Positions 1 through 5,173 of a stretch of DNA of 8,033 bases are shown one piece after another. The translations under genes and the position numbers were made by a program. Numbering within the stretch: position 1 is the first letter of the stretch; the number at the start of each line of letters is the position of its first letter. Where the stretch lies: NCBI GenBank assembly GCA_016177165.1, contig JACOVT010000107.1, positions 1 through 8,033 on the forward strand. Reading direction: 5' to 3'. The DNA is from Microcaldota archaeon. Lineage in GTDB: Archaea > B1Sed10-29 > JACOVT01. The notes under the pieces were generated by a model, which was given only the letters and a program-made list of their open reading frames with translations, searched no databases and had not been told where the DNA came from.

Positions 1-205
1 AAAATATAGTTTGTTTTAATGACGCTGTCCCCGGCCGCGCCATCCTTTTTAGTTAGGGTAATACCACGGGCGTTTGGGTTACTTGTAACTGCAGCTACTA
101 CTATGTTGCCAAACTCTTCGAAAAGTACTACGGCTGGCCGAGTTTTTACCTCAAAAGAATCGGCGAATTGGATGTCTCCTAGAATTACATCCCCGGCTCA
201 GGCAC
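1..205 (-). pseudogene. MazF/PemK-family toxin, frameshifted near its start, cut by window edge
   Basis: On the minus strand, 191 down to 1 reads through 63 codons without a stop and gives a MazF/PemK-like N-terminal half. It starts DVILGDIQFADSF, followed by K-T-R-P-A-V-V-L, then A-V-T-S-N and a G-I-T-L...D-S-V-I-K segment. The family pattern is G-D-(I/V), then R-P-A-(V/L)-V, then T-S. MazF-family proteins are mRNA endoribonucleases neutralised by a partner antitoxin. This frame has no usable start: the codon two before the GDV frame (200-198) is TGA. A GTG at 205 overlaps the antitoxin stop as expected for such an operon and would give M-P-E-P-G-D-V-I-L. It does so only if the run at 191-194 (CCCC on plus) had five bases; as written, that frame ends at TAA (187-185). 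So this is a frameshifted pseudogene, an assembly or sequencing indel, or, less likely, programmed frameshifting. The 3' end lies outside the window. The family call is fairly secure; its functional state is not. Confidence 0.68.
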
Positions 206-368
206 GTTCCCATGCCTCGTCGTACTTGTTATTCCAGATCTCCATCATCTTGAATTGCTGCATCCGGTAAAGGAAGGGATCGAAGTCTTCTCTTTCTTTC
301 ACCTTATTGAATATCATAACCATGCGCTCTATCACCTGATGCCGCCAGCTTAAAGCACGCATGCTCAT
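198..368 (-). CDS. Small antitoxin-like protein upstream of the MazF-like toxin
   Basis: A 56-residue ORF: MSMRALSWRHQ, a helical charged middle (VIERMVMIFNKVKERED), and the ending MMEIWNNKYDEAWERA. The C-terminal pattern of aromatic, Trp-x-N, then acidic D-E-x-W resembles C-terminal toxin-wrapping tails of many small archaeal and bacterial antitoxins (LWDN..D.W-type endings). The toxin frame follows at once: the TGA stop overlaps the presumed toxin GTG by eight bases, the usual arrangement for a translationally coupled toxin-antitoxin pair. It probably binds and neutralises the MazF-like protein and may repress its own promoter, although no clear DNA-binding fold is visible in the short N terminus. 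A TATA-like box (TTTTAATA on this strand) is centred about 26 bp before the second Met (362), so translation may begin at 362 on a leaderless mRNA, or at 368. The antitoxin role is inferred from size, tail and context. Confidence 0.65.
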   Translation of the reverse strand: MSMRALSWRHQVIERMVMIFNKVKEREDFDPFLYRMQQFKMMEIWNNKYDEAWERA

Positions 369-384
369 GATTACTCTAGCGGGC

Positions 385-392
385 TATTAAAA
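385..392. promoter_or_regulatory. Shared TATA-like box between divergent antitoxin and IMPase genes
   Basis: TATTAAAA on plus, TTTTAATA on minus, with a symmetric TTAA core. Its centre is about 27 bp before the GTG at 416 on plus and about 26 bp before the ATG at 362 on minus. That is the normal archaeal distance from TATA box to transcription start in both directions. It is the only AT-rich element in the gap, so one TBP-binding site may serve both genes, each with a leaderless message. The only purine-rich Shine-Dalgarno-like string (GGAG at 396-399) is too far from the GTG to set it. Predicted from position only. Confidence 0.5.
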
Positions 393-415
393 GAAGGAGC
401 GTCCAAAAGCTAACC

Positions 416-1189
416 GTGGAGTTTGTAAGACTCGGATTACGATGCGTGCAGGAAGCAATGAAGGTGCTGGACGAGGCTTCCACAGAAGCCGTACAATTCA
501 AGGGCTCGACCAAGAACATCCAGCTGAAGGCCGACTTGGAGGCAGAGAAAGCAATACTCGATGTTCTCGAGGCAAGCGGGCACGATTTTTCCGTGATAGC
601 TGAGGAAGGCGGCATGAAAAAGATCGGCAAAGACCCGCAGGTCGAAGCCTACATCGACCCGCTGGACGGGTCGAGCTACTTCATGACCGGCAACAAGAGG
701 CTCTGCTGCTCTGCGGTCATGTTCGTGCAGGGCGGCAGGGTGCTGGCTTCTTTTGTTGGGGACTTGCTAACAAAAGACATATACCACTGCGACGAAAATG
801 CTGCTTACCTAAATGACAAGCGCGTTGAGTTTTCGCGCGAAAAGAAGGGCGAGAGATACTTTGTTGCCACTTACGCGGTTAAAGGCAATCGTCTAAAGGA
901 AGAGCTGCCGAAACTTGCGGGATTGGCTCAGGAAAAGATACTCGTATGGAACAACAGCGGCCCGCTGGAGCAGGCAATGATCACGACCGGCCAGTTCGAT
1001 GCCGTTGTCGACATGACTCCTGTCAGCCTGTGGGACTATGCCGGCGCGGCCATCTCCCAAAAGGCAGGCGCCCTGCTCACGACTGCGGAGGGAACTCCCT
1101 TCAGGTTCGAGAACATCAAGCAGAGCGGGATAACCGCGCGGAACGCCGAGCTGCGCGGGATGCTCTTGCAGGCTTTGCACAAGTGGTGA
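416..1189 (+). CDS. Inositol monophosphatase / fructose-1,6-bisphosphatase family phosphatase
   Basis: A 257-residue protein of typical family length. It should be a Mg2+-dependent, Li+-sensitive sugar-phosphate phosphatase in the cytoplasm. Archaeal members often accept both inositol-1-phosphate and fructose-1,6-bisphosphate, serving inositol-type compounds or gluconeogenesis; the sequence alone does not decide which. The metal-site motifs are present in order: K-A-D-L-E-A-E-K (38-45), I-A-E-E-G-G (61-66, Glu ligand), D-P-L-D-G-S-S (81-87, two Asp ligands) and L-W-D-Y-A-G (205-210, last Asp ligand). Ser follows the DPLDG motif where many members have Thr, which should still orient the attacking water. 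The segment after it, M-T-G-N-K-R, departs from the usual G-x-P. The GTG start at 416 lies at the expected transcription start; a TAG in frame at 377-379 excludes a much longer N terminus. It diverges from the toxin-antitoxin pair, and its stop codon touches the stop of the convergent SIS gene. The fold is certain, the substrate is not. Confidence 0.93.
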   Translation: MEFVRLGLRCVQEAMKVLDEASTEAVQFKGSTKNIQLKADLEAEKAILDVLEASGHDFSVIAEEGGMKKIGKDPQVEAYIDPLDGSSYFMTGNKRLCCSAVMFVQGGRVLASFVGDLLTKDIYHCDENAAYLNDKRVEFSREKKGERYFVATYAVKGNRLKEELPKLAGLAQEKILVWNNSGPLEQAMITTGQFDAVVDMTPVSLWDYAGAAISQKAGALLTTAEGTPFRFENIKQSGITARNAELRGMLLQALHKW

Positions 1190-2185
1190 TTATTCCCTCA
1201 GCGGGTTGCCGACCTTAACGGCGCGCTTCGGGTGGTCCATGTCCACTCCCTTTGCGCGTGCAGCATGGCGGAGTAGGCCCCAGCCCGCTGACAGTTGGCA
1301 GTAGCCTGCGAACCCGTCCTGCGATTGAAAACTGATTGCCGGAAAGTACTCTGGCTTTTCAGAAGTCAACAGGAACGTAGTGCAGCCCGTTTTAGGCAGC
1401 TTCCGGTAGTAGTCGGACAGGTCCCGGCGCATGGCAGGCGAATCGATTATTAGCACCACATCGTCGGCGCTCACCGTTTCTTCGTAACCGTGTATCAGCA
1501 GGTTGCCGGGCAAGAACTGGGATTTTATGGCGGTGGCTTCCTGCACTTTGAGTGAAAGCTCGTTTCCCACCCCAAAGTCCGAGCCGGCAAGAATCACCCG
1601 GTTCGCTCCGGCAACCGACTTGGCGACTTTGTTGTCAACGCCCATGTTGAGGTTGCTTTCAAAACAGTCCGCAAGCTTTGGTAGCCGGTTGCCTATCTTG
1701 ATGTCAGCCATGTTGCTGACAAACGAGTCAAAAACAAGCGCTGTTTCAACCGCACTTTTGGTGGCAGCAACCCCGCGCTCATGATCGCAGTTGAGTTTTA
1801 TTATGTCATCCGATTCTTTGGCTAGGAAAGAATCCATCACGGCAGTGACTCCGACTATTCTTGCCCCACTAGACTTTGCGTGCCGCGCCAAGAGCACGGC
1901 CTCTTTTGTACGGCCGGAAAAACTGGCTATGAGCACGACCGAACCCGAGAAGTCCTTGACGTCCATGAGGTCGGTCGACCAGCCGGTAATTACGTTTGAC
2001 ACACCGTACCTCAACGCGCGCCTGCGCGCGTTGCAGACCGGGAACATGTAGCTGCTTCCAAGCCCGGTTATGAACGTGGTTTTGTTCTTGCATTTCCTGG
2101 CGATTTCCTTTGTACTATTCCAGTCAAAGTCACGTATTATTTGTGGCGTCTCTAGCATGTCTTTTTCCGTATCGAAGAGTTCCAC
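1190..2185 (-). CDS. Double-SIS-domain sugar-phosphate isomerase/deaminase (GlmS isomerase-like, no glutaminase domain)
   Basis: 331 residues with two SIS domains, the fold that binds phosphosugars in the isomerase half of glucosamine-6-phosphate synthase. SIS-1 (about 22-155) carries G-L-G-S-S (41-45), the phosphate-loop motif S-F-S-G-R-T-K-E (88-95) and G-V-A-A-T-K-S (138-144). SIS-2 (about 185-320) carries G-S-D-F-G-V-G-N-E-L (201-210), a long Q-E-A...L-I-H-G segment (215-233) and a GlmS-like C-terminal tail, D-H-P-K-R-A-V-K-V (317-325). There is no N-terminal glutaminase domain, so it cannot use glutamine like full GlmS. Known relatives of this shape include archaeal glucosamine-6-phosphate deaminases, AgaS and FrlB; I cannot choose between them. 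It starts at GTG 2185, 29 bp after the FEN1 stop, with no other in-frame start upstream; a shorter option is ATG 2158. It may be read through from FEN1 or from its own box at 2215-2223. It ends with no spacer against the convergent phosphatase gene. Confidence 0.88.
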   Translation of the reverse strand: MELFDTEKDMLETPQIIRDFDWNSTKEIARKCKNKTTFITGLGSSYMFPVCNARRRALRYGVSNVITGWSTDLMDVKDFSGSVVLIASFSGRTKEAVLLARHAKSSGARIVGVTAVMDSFLAKESDDIIKLNCDHERGVAATKSAVETALVFDSFVSNMADIKIGNRLPKLADCFESNLNMGVDNKVAKSVAGANRVILAGSDFGVGNELSLKVQEATAIKSQFLPGNLLIHGYEETVSADDVVLIIDSPAMRRDLSDYYRKLPKTGCTTFLLTSEKPEYFPAISFQSQDGFAGYCQLSAGWGLLRHAARAKGVDMDHPKRAVKVGNPLRE

Positions 2186-2214
2186 AAAATCAATCGCTCT
2201 TGACGCAATCTGAC

Positions 2215-2223
2215 TTATTTAAA
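2215..2223 (-). promoter_or_regulatory. Possible internal TATA box inside the end of the FEN1 gene
   Basis: TTTAAATAA on the minus strand, formed by the last two FEN1 codons (Phe, Lys) and its stop. Its centre is about 34 bp before the SIS GTG at 2185, predicting a transcript with a leader of about 8 bases. The match to an archaeal TATA box is good, but the string is partly forced by the coding sequence, so this may be coincidence. Confidence 0.35.
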
Positions 2224-3243
2224 CCACTCGCCGAGTCGTGATTGCTCCTTGGTTTGGATGAGCTTCTCGCTGAGGGTGTGGATGGCTTTTTCGACGCGGT
2301 CGCGGGAGAACCCGTGCTCGTCAACGAGTATGTGAAAGAGTTGCTCAACGTCCGGTTTTTTCCACTCGAGCGAGTAGTCTTCGGTCACCGGCGGCTTTAG
2401 GAACAGCGAGCGGACTTCTTCTATTGGCGCGTCGGGCTCGATCCCCTTTTCGCGGTATACTTCTTCTGCCTTTTTTCCTTCCTGCACGAGTTTGAGCGCT
2501 GTTTTAGGGCCGACGCGCGGGATGCCGTTGTTGTAGTCCGTTCCGACCATCAGGCCGATCTCGACAAGCGCCTCGCGCTTGATGCCCAGCGCGGAGAGGG
2601 TTGCCTTGAGCTCGATGCGCTCGGGCTCGACTTCTACATATATTCCGCGGCCCGGGAGTTTGCGCTTGCCGGTTACTGCTAGGTTACGGACGAGAACAGG
2701 AGACCCGAACAAGAGGGCATCGTAGTCTTGCGAGGCTGTGGCGTAGACGTCGCCGCGCTGGCACATGAACGAGGCTTGCGCTTCCCCCTCGGAGGGCGCT
2801 TGCACATGGGGGATGCCCATCGCTTCTATCAGTTCTTGGGATGAGGCTACTATTTCGGGGGTTGTTGAGACCGCTGCCTGCGCGTGCTTGCGGGCTTGCT
2901 CGAAGTCGCCCTTTTCCAATGCGGCAGCCCACTTTTCCTTTGCTTCGGCGCGGACGGCGTGGCGCTCTGCTGTCGTGCGCGCTTTTAGGGCGGGGGGCTT
3001 GCCGTCGAACACGAAGCACGGTTGTATTCCGGCTTCCACGAATTTGGCGGTGCGGTAGAGCAGGCCGCTCAGGTGGGATGTGACTCTTCCGTGGGAGTCC
3101 ATGAGCGGGGTGCCGTCGGGCTGGCGTATGATCGACAGGAACTGGTGGATCGTGTTGTACGCGTCTATCGCAAGGCGCTTGCCAGCTAGGTCGTTGAACG
3201 CGATTTCTTCCTTTACGAGCAGGTCGCCTATCGCTACGCCCAT
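2215..3243 (-). CDS. fen: Flap endonuclease FEN1 (XPG/Rad2 family)
   Basis: A 342-residue structure-specific nuclease that removes 5' flaps during Okazaki-fragment maturation and long-patch repair, working with the PCNA clamp in the nucleoid. The XPG-N domain covers about 1-105 (starting MGVAIGDLL, with D27 in A-I-D-A-Y-N and D80 in V-F-D-G-K-P-P). The XPG-I domain covers about 140-240: E152 and E154 in P-S-E-G-E-A, D173 and D175 in S-Q-D-Y-D, D236 in G-T-D-Y-N. All seven acidic metal ligands are at the same residue numbers as in Pyrococcus FEN1. A helix-hairpin-helix follows (G-I-P-R-V-G-P-K-T-A, about 240-250). Residues 334-341 (QSRLGEWF) form the C-terminal PIP box. The length is normal for archaea. 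The ATG start overlaps the rhodanese TGA by one base, so translational coupling is likely; the conserved M-G-V start confirms the choice. Nothing suggests truncation. Confidence 0.97.
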   Translation of the reverse strand: MGVAIGDLLVKEEIAFNDLAGKRLAIDAYNTIHQFLSIIRQPDGTPLMDSHGRVTSHLSGLLYRTAKFVEAGIQPCFVFDGKPPALKARTTAERHAVRAEAKEKWAAALEKGDFEQARKHAQAAVSTTPEIVASSQELIEAMGIPHVQAPSEGEAQASFMCQRGDVYATASQDYDALLFGSPVLVRNLAVTGKRKLPGRGIYVEVEPERIELKATLSALGIKREALVEIGLMVGTDYNNGIPRVGPKTALKLVQEGKKAEEVYREKGIEPDAPIEEVRSLFLKPPVTEDYSLEWKKPDVEQLFHILVDEHGFSRDRVEKAIHTLSEKLIQTKEQSRLGEWFK

Positions 3244-3701
3244 CAGATTACCGTTATTCCGTCTTCCCTTTCCTCGTGCTTGCAGATTACCGCGCGGCCT
3301 GCCAGCTGGTGCCGCTCGTAGCGCGGCACGCTCGCGTCGGCCTCGAGCGAGTAGCGGTCGATGCCTCCCTCAAGGTTTTGGGCAGTGAAGCCTTTTTGCA
3401 AGAGGAAGGAGGCGGCGTGGTTGGCGCGTATCCCGTGGTGGCAGTAAGTAATAACGGGCTTGTCCTGCGGTATTTCAATGTAGCGCTCTTGGAGCTGGCC
3501 CAAGGGAATGAGCTTGGCTCCTTTTATTGAAGCCGTTTCGTGCTCGTCCGGCTCGCGCACGTCCACCAGAGTGAACGCCTGCTTCGAGGCAATCATTTGC
3601 CGGAGCTCTTGCGGCGAGACCGTGGGCGCGTGTTCTTCCTTGAAGCCGCACTGGGTGCAGACTCCTTGGGATGGTACGAGGCAAAAGGGACAGAAGGTCA
3701 T
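3243..3701 (-). CDS. Rhodanese-domain protein with N-terminal zinc-ribbon
   Basis: 152 residues. The N terminus has two Cys pairs, C4-P-F-C7 and C15-T-Q-C18, spaced as a short zinc ribbon. A single rhodanese domain follows from about residue 28, with V-D-V-R-E-P (46-51), an I-K-G-A-K-L-I-P-L strand (59-67) and the active loop Y-C87-H-H-G-I-R92. Cys87 is the likely persulfide carrier, and Arg92 closes the anion-binding loop. Rhodaneses move sulfane sulfur between thiols; the acceptor is unknown, but the fused zinc ribbon suggests contact with a protein or nucleic acid. It is the first gene of a minus-strand unit and overlaps the FEN1 start by one base. It continues past the rhodanese core into a charged tail ending DGITVI. 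The ATG at 3701 lies about 25 bp from the TATA-like box at 3722-3730, consistent with a leaderless message. Domain call secure, biological role unknown. Confidence 0.9.
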   Translation of the reverse strand: MTFCPFCLVPSQGVCTQCGFKEEHAPTVSPQELRQMIASKQAFTLVDVREPDEHETASIKGAKLIPLGQLQERYIEIPQDKPVITYCHHGIRANHAASFLLQKGFTAQNLEGGIDRYSLEADASVPRYERHQLAGRAVICKHEEREDGITVI

Positions 3702-3721
3702 GCTTGGTTGAGGGGCGCAGG

Positions 3722-3730
3722 CTTAAAAAG
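3722..3730. promoter_or_regulatory. Shared TATA-like box between rhodanese and membrane-protein genes
   Basis: CTTAAAAAG on plus, CTTTTTAAG on minus. The box centre is about 25 bp from the rhodanese ATG (3701, minus) and about 25 bp from the ATG at 3750 (plus). It is the only AT-rich block in a G+C-rich gap, and both genes lack a Shine-Dalgarno site. This repeats the arrangement seen near 388 and favours 3750 over the GTG at 3744 as the plus-strand start. Predicted from position only. Confidence 0.5.
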
Positions 3731-3749
3731 GGGCGCGAGTTAGGTGTGC

Positions 3750-4322
3750 ATGGAGTTTGACAGGTCGAACTACGCGAGGCTCGCGGCCGGAGCCGCCGTG
3801 GTAGTTGGGTTGGTGCTGCTTTTGACTCTCGTGGTGCCGAGCGTCACGAACACGCCTACGCTCCGAGCTTATTTCGAACCCGGTGGACCGGTGAGACCGG
3901 AATCAAACACCACGCTCGTCGTTGAGGTGGTTAATACAGAAGGCGCGGACGTGCGTACCCTGCTGGTGAGCGCGCAGGGGATAGACCCAACGTCTGTAAG
4001 CGTGGGCGATTCGCCCCAGTCACAACTGAACGTAGGAAAGGGCGAGCTGAAGAAGTTCCGCTTTCCCACCCATGTCGGGGCCGCCCGCGAGGGCACTTAT
4101 AACATAAGGGTGGTTGCTGATTTGGACGGCAAGAAGTTCGAGCAGCGGGCGAGCTTTGAGGTCAAGGGAGGCTCGCAGGTTGCTGCCGCGCCGGCTGGCG
4201 GGCGGGGCGGCGCGTCAGGGGATGCCGCTGTTGGAGCCGCGCAGGAAGGCAGCTTTGCAAGCGCGCATGAGCCCACCGTTACCGAAACCAGCGTTCCTGG
4301 AAAGGGCGGCTGTGAAAGCTGA
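3750..4322 (+). CDS. Membrane-anchored protein with one extracytoplasmic Ig/CARDB-like beta domain
   Basis: 190 residues from ATG 3750 (the frame is open from a GTG at 3744). A basic N terminus (MEFDRSNYAR) leads into one hydrophobic helix at about 11-30 (LAAGAAVVVGLVLLLTLVVP), probably a signal anchor leaving the rest outside the cell. Residues about 36-138 alternate hydrophobic and polar strands: L-V-V-E-V-V-N-T-E (56-64), K-K-F-R-F-P (101-106), Y-N-I-R-V-V-A-D-L-D-G-K (117-128). This is the pattern of CARDB/NEW3-type Ig-like domains found in archaeal surface proteins. The tail (139-190) is low-complexity Gly/Ala/Ser and ends G-G-C-E-S, with one Cys three residues from the end. Its function is unknown; a surface adhesin or a part of an envelope assembly is possible. 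It shares a divergent promoter with the rhodanese and overlaps the next gene. Confidence 0.72.
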   Translation: MEFDRSNYARLAAGAAVVVGLVLLLTLVVPSVTNTPTLRAYFEPGGPVRPESNTTLVVEVVNTEGADVRTLLVSAQGIDPTSVSVGDSPQSQLNVGKGELKKFRFPTHVGAAREGTYNIRVVADLDGKKFEQRASFEVKGGSQVAAAPAGGRGGASGDAAVGAAQEGSFASAHEPTVTETSVPGKGGCES

Positions 4323-5157
4323 GCGTTTCTTAAACCAGATAAATCCTAACCTGCTCGTGAAAAAAAGTGGTATGGCTGTAGCTGCTAGATTTGTGGCGCA
4401 AGTTAGGGCTACGAGAAACCTTGGCCGGCGGTTTGATATAGCAAAGCAGTCGCTGCGCATGTTTGGGTTCTCGCCGTTTGAGTTGGCCTCGGTGCGGTCA
4501 AGCGAACGCGTTAGAATGATACTGCTGAATTCTTACCTCCGTCGAGAATCGCACATGGCGCAGCAGCTCTACCACCGGGCTAGGGAGACAAGGGTCTCTG
4601 CGATCATGCTGAAACGGGCTGGCCTGATCTCAAAGGAAGATATGGAGAAAATAAAGGAGCTTACCAACTTTAGCTTTAATGGCTACCTCGGGTGGCCCAA
4701 CGATCATGAGCGCAGGATTGGTGAGGCCGAACAACTTTTCAGGAATGCCGCAGGCAACGCAGTAGTACGACTGCCGCTTAGCGGCAGTTCTAAGACTAAA
4801 CTAAGCCGGATAGTGAACGGGGTTGGTAAAGAGTTTTCTGCGCGCGAGCTTTTGCGGTCTATCGAAGCGCGCCTTTCAAAGGACCAACAACCTATTGTTT
4901 ACAAGCATCTGGCTGGACGGATGAGCGCCGAGGAGGAAGAGGAGCAGGCCGCTAGATTGAGATTGTTCGGGATGATCAGGACGGTCACATCAGAATTTGG
5001 TGAAGGACGAGCACCAAGGGAACTGAAAACTCATATTGGCAACTCCTCAAGAAGAATGCTGCTTGCGATTGACCCGAAAAAACTTGAGGAACATTTACTG
5101 GCGGCAAGGCAGCAGGTCATATCACGGAGAGGGTGGGCAGGCAAACAGGCACACTAA
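4312..5157 (+). CDS. Unrecognised basic, helical protein
   Basis: 281 residues from GTG 4312. I do not recognise a family. It is rich in Arg/Lys with long amphipathic helices: M-K-A-E-R-F-L-N-Q-I-N-P-N at the start, then R-R-E-S-H-M-A-Q-Q-L-Y-H-R-A-R near the middle. A Glu stretch (M-S-A-E-E-E-E-E-Q-A-A) and a basic ending G-W-A-G-K-Q-A-H follow further on. No transmembrane segment, Cys cluster or catalytic motif is evident, so an intracellular nucleic-acid- or protein-binding role is the simplest guess. The GTG overlaps the upstream stop by 11 bases and follows a purine-rich string (GGAAAGGG, 4299-4306) at suitable spacing. ATG 4267 would add 15 residues with a 56-base overlap, and ATG 4372 would shorten it. 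The frame stays open back to 4114, but that extra part is an Arg-rich shadow of the upstream gene. The composition looks less G+C-rich than the neighbours, which could mean horizontal gain. Confidence 0.7.
   Translation: MKAERFLNQINPNLLVKKSGMAVAARFVAQVRATRNLGRRFDIAKQSLRMFGFSPFELASVRSSERVRMILLNSYLRRESHMAQQLYHRARETRVSAIMLKRAGLISKEDMEKIKELTNFSFNGYLGWPNDHERRIGEAEQLFRNAAGNAVVRLPLSGSSKTKLSRIVNGVGKEFSARELLRSIEARLSKDQQPIVYKHLAGRMSAEEEEEQAARLRLFGMIRTVTSEFGEGRAPRELKTHIGNSSRRMLLAIDPKKLEEHLLAARQQVISRRGWAGKQAH
4769..4789. repeat. Inverted repeat inside the unrecognised gene
   Basis: ACTGCCGC at 4770-4777 and GCGGCAGT at 4781-4788 are perfect reverse complements separated by TTA; the next outer pair (4769/4789) is a G-T wobble. 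This would make an 8-9 bp stem with a three-base loop in the mRNA, within codons for R-L-P-L-S-G. No T run follows, so it does not look like a terminator. Role unknown; it may be chance. Confidence 0.55.
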
Positions 5158-5173
5158 GGCAACGGGCAGCAGG

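Noticed and set aside
198..200. TGA read as a recoded codon joining antitoxin and toxin into one chain
   Set aside because: The frames do line up, but no recoding signal is visible, and a one-base indel in the adjacent G run with an overlapping GTG explains the region more simply.
19..270. 83-codon plus-strand open frame at the left edge
   Set aside because: It is antisense to the MazF-like frame and the antitoxin, which have recognisable protein patterns; the plus frame resembles nothing.
2684..3019. Arg/Ser/Pro-rich 111-codon minus-strand frame inside FEN1
   Set aside because: An alternate frame of the FEN1 gene, whose own frame is fully supported by its active-site residues.
4114..4311. 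Long N-terminal extension of the 4312 gene in the same frame
   Set aside because: It overlaps the membrane-protein gene and reads as an Arg-rich low-complexity shadow; likely starts are 4312 or 4267.
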